Source: an uncultured Collinsella sp.
Lineage (GTDB): Bacteria; Actinomycetota; Coriobacteriia; Coriobacteriales; Coriobacteriaceae
Assembly: GCA_902479075.1 (NCBI GenBank)
Contig: CABSNK010000020.1
Span: forward strand, 1-33,597
Direction of reading: 5' to 3'
DNA: 33,597 nucleotides
The notes below the pieces were generated by a model that searched no databases, had not been told where the DNA came from, and saw nothing but the letters and a program-made list of their open reading frames with translations. Shown piece by piece: positions 1 through 7,604 of this stretch. The first letter of the stretch is position 1; the number at the start of each line of letters is the position of its first letter. The position numbers and the translations under genes were made by a program.

Positions 1-1774
1 GCTCTATACCCTTGTGGTCATGCTTGTTGCTGCTGTTGTATTGCTGACCGCTCATGCTCATGGTTCCGACCATGGACCCCAAGCCCTGAGCCCCGCTCTG
101 TGCCGTGTTGCAGGCAAAGTCGCGGAACACATCGCCGCCCACGAGCACCTCGTCGACCGCCAGCTGCTCGGACAGGCCGTCAAGGTTGGCAGTGGCAAGG
201 GCAATAGGCGCCAAGGTGCACGGATAGCGCTTATCCTGAGCGCTATCCTTCCATGCGCTGTTGGGCACATGCATCAGCCCATAGGAGGCGAGGAGCCCGT
301 CTCTGTATTCCTTGCAATCGGAAAGCTTGAACTCGCCAGACTCCGAGTCAAAATACGCGTAGCGGTACAGCGCGCCGTACAGCCCCTTGCTGCCGTCAGA
401 AGCGCCGTAATCAAAAGCGCTGCGTTGCCAGCCATAGCCCGCAAGAATAAGGCCCGTGACGGTTTCACCCGTCTTCTTTCCTTCTTCATCGTAGGCGGCA
501 AACGTGCCGAACGTCGCATTCGCAGCGACCATGGTCTTGCCGTTCGCGGAGAGGGAGATTGCGCCCGCGTCGCCCAGAGCATCGACATGGACGAGCGCAC
601 CCTTGGATGCATCCCACGAAAACAGCTCGCAATGCGTCGACTTATCAATATTCTTCTTGCCGTAGGGTGCCGAGACCACGATGGCGAGGTCATCGCAAAA
701 ATCGCGATCGAGGTCGCCAGCCGCTAGCGAAACGACAGGAGCTGACTGAAGCTGCGTCCAGGAGTCGTTCCCGCCCTTGTTGTGCGTGGTGTAGTCCGCG
801 GCGTTACCGGCATCGATCTTGACGACGCTTTGCTTCCAGTTGCCGCCCTCCAAGTCATACATGTCGACTACAGCCTTGCGCACGCCGTTCTCGTCGACAT
901 AGCAGCCCGCGTAGACAAAAAGCTCGTCGACGCCGTCGCCATCGACATCGCCCGCCTCGACATCAAAGACGGCGTCGTGCTCTTGCAGGTAACCGGCATC
1001 CAGGTACTTAAAACGGCCTTCGTACATCATATTAGTGTTGACCGTCACCGGCAGGTGTGTGTCGAGAGTGCGCGTACGCCCGTTGCTAAACGAGTAGAGG
1101 ACCAGCTCAACCTTTCCGGCGTATGACTTGCCGTCAATCGTCGTGGAGGAACTGTCGCCGTAGGCACGGAGCTCGGCAACGCGGCTCTTTTTGCCCGTGC
1201 TGGCGTCGCTGCAGAACTCAACACTCGTGGCGTGAATGCCCGAGAAACCGTTGTTGTCGTTGGCGAGTACTGTTGAGGACTCATTGTTGCTTAGGTACGA
1301 CCAGGTGCCGCCACCGTAGTCGCTATGCTTGTAGAGATCGCTGTTCGTATCGAAGTTGTTGACGTTTTGCCAGAACTTTGCGGCGCCCCACACACTTCCA
1401 TAGCCATCGAAGAGTTTGCTGCTGCCGCCAATGTCACCGCGCTCGACGTTCTCGAGCTTGTCGCGCAGAGTGTAGCGATTGCCATGGCTACCGTTAGCTG
1501 CCATATAGACCTCGCTGCGCGTGGCAAACGTCGTGGGGGTATCAGTGGAATAGGGGCCAACGGTATCGGCCGGAATGTCCTCGCTCGTGCCCAGACCCAG
1601 GGCTTGATAATCCTGCTCGGTCATATCGGTGATTGCGGGCGCGTCTGCCGCCTGGGCAACCTGGGGCGTGGCCGTGAAGCAGGCGACGCTCGTGGCGATC
1701 AACGCAGCAAGCGCCGCCGTCCCAACAAGCGGGATTTTCGACAGCCTACGGATACGGGGGTGTGGAACGTACAT
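1..1774 (-). CDS. Secreted FG-GAP/VCBS-like repeat protein (3' end cut by window)
   Basis: The frame is open for 591 codons from an ATG at 1774 to the window edge, so the C terminus is missing. A weak GCGAGG ribosome site lies 6 bases upstream. The N terminus is a Sec signal peptide: a basic start with RIRR, a hydrophobic stretch at about residues 17-36, and a likely signal-peptidase I site after AQA near residue 43. In the middle is AGDVDGDGVDELFVYAG, a calcium-loop type FG-GAP/VCBS motif, and about 65 residues later a second copy, AAGDLDRDFCDDLAIVVSAP. Such repeats build extracellular beta-propellers that bind ligands or matrix. No lipobox is seen in the visible part, and anchoring cannot be judged without the C terminus. 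Surface or secreted location is well supported, but the function is not known. Its 5' side is the 62-bp repeat array. Confidence 0.8.
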   Translation of the reverse strand, partial: MYVPHPRIRRLSKIPLVGTAALAALIATSVACFTATPQVAQAADAPAITDMTEQDYQALGLGTSEDIPADTVGPYSTDTPTTFATRSEVYMAANGSHGNRYTLRDKLENVERGDIGGSSKLFDGYGSVWGAAKFWQNVNNFDTNSDLYKHSDYGGGTWSYLSNNESSTVLANDNNGFSGIHATSVEFCSDASTGKKSRVAELRAYGDSSSTTIDGKSYAGKVELVLYSFSNGRTRTLDTHLPVTVNTNMMYEGRFKYLDAGYLQEHDAVFDVEAGDVDGDGVDELFVYAGCYVDENGVRKAVVDMYDLEGGNWKQSVVKIDAGNAADYTTHNKGGNDSWTQLQSAPVVSLAAGDLDRDFCDDLAIVVSAPYGKKNIDKSTHCELFSWDASKGALVHVDALGDAGAISLSANGKTMVAANATFGTFAAYDEEGKKTGETVTGLILAGYGWQRSAFDYGASDGSKGLYGALYRYAYFDSESGEFKLSDCKEYRDGLLASYGLMHVPNSAWKDSAQDKRYPCTLAPIALATANLDGLSEQLAVDEVLVGGDVFRDFACNTAQSGAQGLGSMVGTMSMSGQQYNSSNKHDHKGIE

Positions 1775-1834
1775 GAGGGACCTCGCTTTATTCGAGTGGG
1801 GTGGACTCATTTTTGCAAATGATACATCCGATGC

Positions 1835-2350
1835 CCGATATCACGTGTCTCATTTTCGCCAACGGCGTGTCTCATTTTTGAGAATCCGAGATGCCGCGGA
1901 AATCTTATCCCAGCTCAAAGGCCATTTCTGGGATGTATTTTCCGTCGAGTGCCTCATCGGGGAACTGCATCCCATTTCAAGCGTCGATTCTGGGACGCAT
2001 TTTCCCCTTAGACCCTCAACCGGAAACCGCATCCCACTTTGAGCGCAAATTCCGGGATGCATTTTCCGCTTGAGCCTCATTGGGAAACGGCGTCCCACTT
2101 TGAGGGCTGATTGTGGGATGCATTTTCCGGTTTTGCTCTCATTGGGAAAAAGCATCCCGTTTCTTGACCGAATAATGGGACGCAATTTCCCGTTGGAGCG
2201 CCTTTGGGAAAGTGTGTCCCACTTCGACCGCCCAGAGTGGGATGCACTTTCCGCAAAGCACCTCAACGGGAAACTACGTCCCATTCCAAAGGCAAATTCC
2301 GGGACGCATTTTTCGAAAGCCTGCCCATCCGGAAAGCCCGTCCCACTTTG
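1835..2350. repeat. 62-bp tandem array made of alternating inverted 15-mers
   Basis: Units begin at 1897, 1959, 2021, 2082, 2144, 2206, 2268 and 2330 (partial), so the period is 62 bp with one step of 61. Every unit carries the motif SGGAAANNGCRTCCCA once forward and once reverse-complemented about 32 bp later. That gives fifteen recognisable copies in strictly alternating orientation with centres about 30-32 bp apart. The bases between copies are much less conserved. A weaker unit seems to precede it (about 1835-1896, with two TGTCTCATTTT segments). The period is not a multiple of three and no candidate frame has a ribosome site, so the open frames across it (up to 171 codons on the minus strand) look like a by-product. 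I do not recognise the family. Confidence 0.9.
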
Positions 2351-2404
2351 GACGCATCCGGGCACGGAACCATCGACCTATCAGGCCTCCCATCAATAAA
2401 GAGG

Positions 2405-2533
2405 CGTCCTCCCGGACGGCGGGGCACGAAGTTCATCGCGAGTTCCGCACGCAAAGAAGGCCACTTAATGTGGCCTTCGTCTTGCGCAGGACTGTAGAGC
2501 AGGGAACTTCGTGCCCCGCCGTCCGGGAGGACG
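2405..2533. repeat. Long nested inverted repeat (perfect 30-bp arms) downstream of the flavodoxin gene
   Basis: Arms at 2405-2434 and 2504-2533 are perfect reverse complements over 30 bp, starting CGTCCTCCCGGACGG. Nested inside is a second hairpin, AAGGCCAC (2457-2464) with GTGGCCTT (2470-2477), whose stem extends outwards with small bulges. It lies 43 bp past the flavodoxin stop, so it may act as its terminator, but it is far longer than a normal intrinsic terminator and has no clear U tract. Confidence 0.85.
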
Positions 2534-2575
2534 TTTCATTTAGAAAGATGGACCGACCGCCGTCAGCGATGGGAG

Positions 2576-3127
2576 CTACTCCCCCAGCACGGCCTTTTTG
2601 GCGGCTGCAGCCATGTTGTCCAGATCTTCCTTGGTGGGGTGATCCTTTGCGGCAAACCAGTTGTCGAGCAGCAACTTAGCGCGGGCGCTATCGGGATCTT
2701 GCTCGAGCATTGCCTCGTAGCGCTGCTTGACCGCGGGACCCATCTTGCCCTGGCACATCGCCCAGCCCGCAAGCTCGGCATCATCGGCCAGATTTGAGGT
2801 CACGCGGTCGATAATCTGCTGGTAATAGCTCTGGTCGGCGCCAAAGCCGCAGGTGCCAAACAAAAAGACGCGTTTGCCGTGCAAGGCGGAGAGCAACGCC
2901 GCGACCGAAGGAGTGCAAGCGCCTTTGTCGCACCAAAACCCAACGAGTACCGTGTCGGCCGCGCAGGCTCCCTGCGCCTCACGCGCGACCTGTTCCGCAT
3001 CTGCATCATCGCTCAGCGCGGCGGCGTGAATAAACTCAACGCCCGCAGCCTGCAGAGCGCGCTTAATCGCGCCCGAAACCATCCTGGTATTACCGCTCTT
3101 GCTGTTAACCACCAAAGAGCATGTCAT
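2576..3127 (-). CDS. Flavodoxin family protein
   Basis: An 183-residue flavodoxin-like protein. It opens with a beta strand followed by SKSGNT, the FMN phosphate-binding loop of flavodoxins (xSxTGNT class). Further on are LVGFWCDKGACTP and FLFGTCGFG, which match the 50s and 90s loops that cradle the isoalloxazine ring. The C-terminal 60 residues are helical and resemble the extended type found in gut anaerobes, a class that includes BilS, the flavodoxin partner of bilirubin reductase. No bilR gene lies nearby, so that role is not implied. The likely role is low-potential electron transfer or FMN-dependent reduction in the cytoplasm. Start: a GAGG element sits 10 bases before ATG 3127 and only 4 before an in-frame GTG at 3133, so either could be used. 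Confidence 0.85.
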   Translation of the reverse strand: MTCSLVVNSKSGNTRMVSGAIKRALQAAGVEFIHAAALSDDADAEQVAREAQGACAADTVLVGFWCDKGACTPSVAALLSALHGKRVFLFGTCGFGADQSYYQQIIDRVTSNLADDAELAGWAMCQGKMGPAVKQRYEAMLEQDPDSARAKLLLDNWFAAKDHPTKEDLDNMAAAAKKAVLGE

Positions 3128-3186
3128 AGTCACGTTGCCTCGTTTCCCCCGAAACTCGAGCCATTAATGCAGTTTATTAGATGAAT

Positions 3187-3214
3187 ATCTTAGTACTAAC
3201 GACGCAGATGTAAA
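3187..3214 (-). promoter_or_regulatory. Candidate promoter of the flavodoxin gene
   Basis: On the minus strand TTTACA (3209-3214) is followed after 16 bp by TAAGAT (3187-3192), about 60 bp before the flavodoxin start and in a locally AT-rich stretch. Confidence 0.45.
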
Positions 3215-3238
3215 CCATCAGCCGTCAATCGGTGGCCC

Positions 3239-5098
3239 CTACTGGGCAAACTGGCTGCGGTAGAGTTCGGCGTAGAAGCCGCCTGCCGCTAGCAGCTCGT
3301 CGTGCGTGCCGCGCTCGATAATCTGGCCGTCGCGCATCACCAGAATGCAGTCGGCGTTGCGGATGGTGCTCAGGCGGTGCGCCACGACAAAGCTTGTGCG
3401 ACCGGCCATGAGCTCGTCGAATGCCGCCTGCACCTGCAGCTCGGTACGCGTGTCGATACTCGAGGTCGCCTCGTCCAGCAGCAAGATAGCCGGGTCGGTG
3501 AGCATGACGCGCGCGATGCACAGCAGCTGCTTTTGGCCCTGGCTAAACGTGCCGCCGTCCTCGCCGATGACCGTATCGTAGCCGCCTGGCAGCTGCACGA
3601 TAAACTTGTGTGCATGCGCGCGCTTGGCCGCCTCGATAACCTGCTCGCGTGTGGCGCCTGGGCAACCGTAAGCAATGTTGTCCGCTACCGTGCCCTCGAA
3701 CAGCCAAGTGTCCTGCAGCACCATGCCAAAGGCACGACGCAGGCTTGCGCGCGTGTAGTCGCGCGAAGCCTTGCCATCGACCGCGATGCGGCCGGCATCG
3801 ATATCGTAAAAGCGCAGCAGCAGGTTGATGAGCGTCGTCTTTCCGCAGCCCGTGGGGCCGACCAGGGCAAAGCGCATGCCGGGCTTGGCCTCGATGCAGA
3901 TATCCTGCAGCAGCTTACGATCGGGCACATAGCTAAAGTCCACGTGTTCAAAGGTCACCTCGCCCTGCGGTGCGGCAAGTTCCACGGCATCTGGCGCGTC
4001 GGGCTCCTGCTCGCGCGCATCGAGCAGCGCAAACATGCGACGCGCCGAGGCGTACGCGGTCTGGATCTGCGTAATGACGTTGGTGACCTCGTTGAACGGC
4101 TTGGTGTACTGGTTAGCATAGGACAGGAAAATCTGCACGCCGCCCACCGTAAGCGCCGCGGGCACGCCCGTAATCACGCCCACGCAGCCGATCACGGCGA
4201 CCACGGCGTAGATGATGTTATTGATAAAACGCGTACCGGGGTTGGAGAGCGAACCCATAAACTGCGCGCGCTCGCCCGCGGTGTAGAGCTCGGCATTGAG
4301 GGCATCGAAGCGCTGCTGGGCGTTCGGGCCATAGGCAAAGGCGTCGACAAGCTTTTGCTCGCCTACGTACTCCTCGATATGACCACCGAGCTGCCCTTGA
4401 ATACGCTGCTGTGCCGTAAAGCTCTTGTTGGAAAGCTTGGCGATGGCGCCGGCGGCAAAAATGGAAAGCGGCGTGACGAGCACCACCACAAGCGTCATGG
4501 TCAGGTTGATGGAGAGCATAAACGCGAGTGTGCCCACAATGGTGATAACGCCGGTGAAAAGCTGGGTAAAGCCCTGCAGCAGACCGTCGCCCACCTGGTC
4601 GACGTCATTGACCACACGGCTCATAAGGTCGCCGTGGGCGTGGCTGTCGATAAAGCTGAGCGGCATTCGACTGAGCTTGTCGCTCGCCTCCACGCGCATG
4701 TCGCGCACCGTCTCGTAGGACAGGCGGTTGACGCAATAGCCCTGCAGCCACTGGAAAGCCGCGGCACCTACGACGACAATCGCGAGCTTGGTGACAAGCG
4801 GCAGTAGCGCGTCGAAGTCCACCTGCCCGGCGGCGACGATCAGGTCGATGCCCTTGCCAATGAGAATAGGCGTGTAGAGCTGCAAAATCACCGAGGCGGC
4901 GGCACTCACAAACGACGCTACAAACGAAATGCGGTGCGGACGGACGTAGCCCATCAGACGGCGAGTCACCGCATCCACGGGATAACGTTCGGGGTCGCCG
5001 GGCTGGCGCGGGCCGTCGCCCAGGTCGTTGAGGCTATCGTTGCCGGACACGTTGGCCGTCATCGTGGCGACCGAGCCGGAAGAAGTGTACGGATTCAT
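3239..5098 (-). CDS. ABC exporter half-transporter, consensus ATPase subunit (pair 1, second gene)
   Basis: A 619-residue type IV (ABCB-like) exporter half: an N-terminal six-helix membrane domain (about residues 50-350) followed by a nucleotide-binding domain. Walker A GPTGCGKT is at 414-421, Walker B ILLLDE at 538-543 with the catalytic Glu present, and the switch His is in VAHRLST (about 574). The signature is altered: FSQGQ at 518-522 instead of LSGGQ. Together with the partner gene this predicts a heterodimer in which this subunit supplies the active Walker sites and the partner supplies the intact signature. Its ATG directly follows the partner's TAG, and AGGAGG within the partner's last codons is its ribosome site, so the two are probably translationally coupled. 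The substrate cannot be told; the family exports drugs, peptides or lipids. Confidence 0.93.
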   Translation of the reverse strand: MNPYTSSGSVATMTANVSGNDSLNDLGDGPRQPGDPERYPVDAVTRRLMGYVRPHRISFVASFVSAAASVILQLYTPILIGKGIDLIVAAGQVDFDALLPLVTKLAIVVVGAAAFQWLQGYCVNRLSYETVRDMRVEASDKLSRMPLSFIDSHAHGDLMSRVVNDVDQVGDGLLQGFTQLFTGVITIVGTLAFMLSINLTMTLVVVLVTPLSIFAAGAIAKLSNKSFTAQQRIQGQLGGHIEEYVGEQKLVDAFAYGPNAQQRFDALNAELYTAGERAQFMGSLSNPGTRFINNIIYAVVAVIGCVGVITGVPAALTVGGVQIFLSYANQYTKPFNEVTNVITQIQTAYASARRMFALLDAREQEPDAPDAVELAAPQGEVTFEHVDFSYVPDRKLLQDICIEAKPGMRFALVGPTGCGKTTLINLLLRFYDIDAGRIAVDGKASRDYTRASLRRAFGMVLQDTWLFEGTVADNIAYGCPGATREQVIEAAKRAHAHKFIVQLPGGYDTVIGEDGGTFSQGQKQLLCIARVMLTDPAILLLDEATSSIDTRTELQVQAAFDELMAGRTSFVVAHRLSTIRNADCILVMRDGQIIERGTHDELLAAGGFYAELYRSQFAQ

Positions 5099-6955
5099 CT
5101 AGCAACCCTCCTTTGCGCAGACGGATGCGGAGGCGATCGGGGCGGACACGGGCGTCGCGTTCCCCTGCTGGCCCTCGAGCTCCTCGCGGCGAAGCTGCGA
5201 CTGGCAGATCTCGCGGTAGAGCTGGCAGGTCGCGTACAGCTCATCGTGCGTGCCCAGGCCCGCGACCGAGCCGTGATTGAGCACGCAGATCATGTCGGCG
5301 TCGCGCACGGTCGAAACGCGCTGGCTCACGATCACCGTCGTGAGCGGCAGCCCGCCCTCGGCGGCACCGCGCACGCTGCGCTCGCGGATGGCATGGCGAA
5401 GCGCCGCGTCGGTCTTAAAATCGAGCGCCGAGGCGGAGTCATCCATGATCAGGACCTGTGGAGAGCCCACCAGGGAACGTGCAATGGTCAGGCGCTGGCG
5501 CTGGCCACCGCTATAGTTCTTGCCGCCCGCCTCGACCGGCGCGTCCAGACCCTGAGGTTTTTTGCGCACGAACTCGCTGGCCTGCGCTATATCGAGCGCC
5601 GCCCACAGTTCCTCATCGGTTGCCGACTCGTCGCGCCAGGTTAGGTTGCTGCGGATCGTGCCACTCACGAGCGACGCGCGCTGCGGAACAGTCGCAACCA
5701 CATGGCGCAGCTGATCGAGCGGCCAGGCGCGCACGTCGGCACCCATTACGCACACGCTGCCGGTGCTCGCATCGTACAGGCGCGGAATAAGCGAGACGAG
5801 CGTGGACTTGCCGCTGCCCGTGCCGCCGATAATGCCGAGCGTCTTGCCCAGCGGGAGTTCCAGCGTCACATCGTTGACAGCATTGACCGCGCCGGCGCCA
5901 AACGAAAAGCTCGCATGGTCAAAGCTCAGCGCGGGGACTGGAGCCGAGCCGCCCGCCAGGTCGCTCGGCTCGGGCAGTGCGACCGGCTCGTTGTTCTCGT
6001 CGGTGATGCTCGGCTCGCAATTGAGCACCTCATTGATACGTGACGCGCTGGCGCTCGCCTTGGTAAAGACAACGACCAGGTTGGCCACGTAGACGATAGA
6101 GGTGAGGGTCTGCGTCATGTAGTTCACAAACGCCATGACCTGTCCCTGCGTGAGTTCGCCCATGTTGACCTGAACGCCGCCCACCCACAGGATGGCGCAC
6201 ACGCCCAGGTTCATTACAAGAAACGTGACGGGGTTGAGAATCGACGAGAGCTTGCCCACCGCGATGGCGGTATGGGCCTGGTCATCGGCGGCTTGGGCAA
6301 AGCGCTCGCGCTCGTAATCTTCGCGCACAAACGCACGGACCACGCGGGCGCCCGAAAGCCCCTCGCGGCAAATGAGCGCAATACGGTCGAGCTTTGCCTG
6401 CAACTGCCTGTAATACGGAATGCAGCGCGCCATGACAAACCAAAACACCAGGCCGATAGCGGGCGTGCAAATCAAAAAGATCATGCCGAGCTTAAGGTCG
6501 ATGGCAAGGGCCGCGACCATGGAGCCCACCGCCAGGAAAGGCCAGCGGATGAGCATACGCACGCCCAGCGCCACGGCGAGCTGCACCTGGTTGACGTCGT
6601 TGGTAATGCGCGTGATGAGCGACGGCGTGCCAAAGCGGTCGAGCTCGGCACAGCTCAGCTTGTTGATATGCTGGTAGAGCGCGCCGCGAATGTCAGTGCC
6701 CATGCCCTGCGAGGTGAGCGCCGCCATCTTTTGGCAGACGAGCGTAAACGAGATGCCAATCACGGCCATGGCGGCGAGCACCATGCCGTAGTGGATAACG
6801 GCGTTCACGTCGTGCGCCCCAATGCCCTTGTCGATCATCTGGGCAATCACCAGCGGCGTAAGCAGGTCAAAGATCACTTCGATCAGCTTGCACGCAGGAC
6901 CAATCACCATATACCGGCGAAACTTACCACCAAAACGCCTGAGCAGCTCAATCAT
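5099..6955 (-). CDS. ABC exporter half-transporter, degenerate ATPase subunit (pair 1, first gene)
   Basis: A 618-residue ABC exporter half with an N-terminal membrane domain (about residues 15-300) and a C-terminal ATPase domain. Walker A GGTGSGKS (377-384) and signature YSGGQ (481-485) are intact. Walker B reads VLIMDD (501-506), so Asp replaces the catalytic Glu, and the switch region is VSQRVST with Gln in place of His (about 545). These are the changes seen in the non-hydrolysing site of heterodimeric exporters such as TM287/288, LmrCD and BmrCD. It is the first gene of a two-gene operon; AGGGAG lies 8 bases before ATG 6955. No regulator gene is adjacent, unlike the similar pair at 16087-19825. 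Confidence 0.93.
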   Translation of the reverse strand: MIELLRRFGGKFRRYMVIGPACKLIEVIFDLLTPLVIAQMIDKGIGAHDVNAVIHYGMVLAAMAVIGISFTLVCQKMAALTSQGMGTDIRGALYQHINKLSCAELDRFGTPSLITRITNDVNQVQLAVALGVRMLIRWPFLAVGSMVAALAIDLKLGMIFLICTPAIGLVFWFVMARCIPYYRQLQAKLDRIALICREGLSGARVVRAFVREDYERERFAQAADDQAHTAIAVGKLSSILNPVTFLVMNLGVCAILWVGGVQVNMGELTQGQVMAFVNYMTQTLTSIVYVANLVVVFTKASASASRINEVLNCEPSITDENNEPVALPEPSDLAGGSAPVPALSFDHASFSFGAGAVNAVNDVTLELPLGKTLGIIGGTGSGKSTLVSLIPRLYDASTGSVCVMGADVRAWPLDQLRHVVATVPQRASLVSGTIRSNLTWRDESATDEELWAALDIAQASEFVRKKPQGLDAPVEAGGKNYSGGQRQRLTIARSLVGSPQVLIMDDSASALDFKTDAALRHAIRERSVRGAAEGGLPLTTVIVSQRVSTVRDADMICVLNHGSVAGLGTHDELYATCQLYREICQSQLRREELEGQQGNATPVSAPIASASVCAKEGC

Positions 6956-7169
6956 AGAAGGCGCTCCCTATCATCATCTCTATTCAATCTGATTCATGAT
7001 AGTACGGAGAGCCCTGAAGATACGTAAGCAACTCGTTACAGATGTTAAGGCGAAGCAAGCACGAAGGCCACCAGTGCATAAGGCATGTATCCGCCGCTGT
7101 TTTGGCAAAGCCAGCGAGCAACACAAAGCAAGGGATTAAATTATCCGATAAACGCGCCTTTACGGGTGA

Positions 7170-7297
7170 TTTTTGGACGACGAGGCCCGGCCGGTGACGA
7201 GGTATTTGGTAGTCGAGCGATCCCGCAGGCGTAGCCGAGGACCAGCGAGACACCAAATACCTCGTCGCCGGCCGGGCCATGTCGCGGCACCAAAAAG
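7170..7297. repeat. Long nested inverted repeat (27-bp arms) between SRP RNA and exporter pair 1
   Basis: Arms at 7184-7210 and 7252-7278 are reverse complements over 27 bp with one mismatch (GGCCCGGCCGGT or C, then GACGAGGTATTTGGT). An outer pair TTTTTGG/CCAAAAA flanks them. The 41-bp centre has no strong internal hairpin. It has the same architecture as 2405-2533 and 12922-13044 with unrelated arm sequence. It follows the SRP RNA on the minus strand. The remaining intergenic DNA (6956-7169) shows no feature I can name. Confidence 0.8.
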
Positions 7298-7309
7298 CGC
7301 CTGTGCGCT
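7296..7309 (-). terminator. Short terminator at the SRP RNA 3' end
   Basis: On the minus strand AGCGC-ACAG-GCGCT runs straight into TTTT. The first arm overlaps the last bases of the SRP RNA closing stem. Confidence 0.5.
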
Positions 7310-7407
7310 CGATGGATTCGGATGCCCGACAGAGGCTCCTTATGGCTGCTTCCTTCCGGACCTGACCAGATTCGGAACATGTCGTCATCCGAACCCATCG
7401 AACGCGC
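7305..7407 (-). ncRNA. ffs: Signal recognition particle RNA, small bacterial type
   Basis: On the minus strand the sequence contains GGTCAGGTCCGGAAGGAAGC, the near-invariant apical domain that binds Ffh (SRP54). The ends pair as a long closing stem: GATGGGTTCGGATG near the 5' end with CATCCGAATCCATC near the 3' end. The length of about 100 nt fits the 4.5S-like RNA of most actinobacteria rather than the long Bacillus form. It assembles with Ffh to target nascent membrane and secreted proteins. The exact ends are estimated from the stem and could be off by a few bases. Confidence 0.95.
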
Positions 7408-7421
7408 TAGGCGCTCGGTAT

Positions 7422-7450
7422 ATATTACCTGCTCCCGTCCAGCAGAGCAA
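7422..7450 (-). promoter_or_regulatory. Promoter of the SRP RNA gene
   Basis: On the minus strand TTGCTC (7445-7450), a 17-bp spacer and TAATAT (7422-7427) place transcription start near 7415, just ahead of the RNA's closing stem. Confidence 0.6.
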
Positions 7451-7499
7451 GATGCCCCGCGGTCAAAGGGAAAACCACATGAGTGCACGGCAACAAAAA

Positions 7500-7527
7500 G
7501 GCGCGGTCGCAAGTATGCGACCGCGCC
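7500..7527 (-). terminator. Intrinsic terminator of the vWA surface-protein gene
   Basis: GGCGCGGTCGC (7500-7510) pairs perfectly with GCGACCGCGCC (7517-7527) around a 6-nt loop. On the minus strand the stem is followed by a run of five T. It sits about 80 bp past the stop codon at 7605. Confidence 0.8.
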
Positions 7528-7604
7528 CCATCAGTTGCTTCGCAGAGAGCATTCAAGTGTTGCGTAAGCGCTGGGAAGCGAAACGTCGTTCGGCATCAAC
7601 GCCG

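Noticed and set aside
1897..2350. CRISPR array
   Set aside because: The repeats are 15-mers in alternating orientation with drifting, related intervals, and no cas genes are present.
1850..2365. 171-codon open frame on the minus strand across the 62-bp array, with recurring KCVPE/KCIPQ-like segments
   Set aside because: It starts at a GTG without a ribosome site, and the 62-bp period is not a multiple of three, so repeats fall in rotating frames. Frames on the other strand are also open. It reads as a by-product of the motif lacking stop codons.
3302..4807. 501-codon plus-strand frame
   Set aside because: It is the antisense of a clear ABC exporter gene; the composition is Arg/His/Ala-rich with no domain, as expected opposite GC-rich coding DNA.
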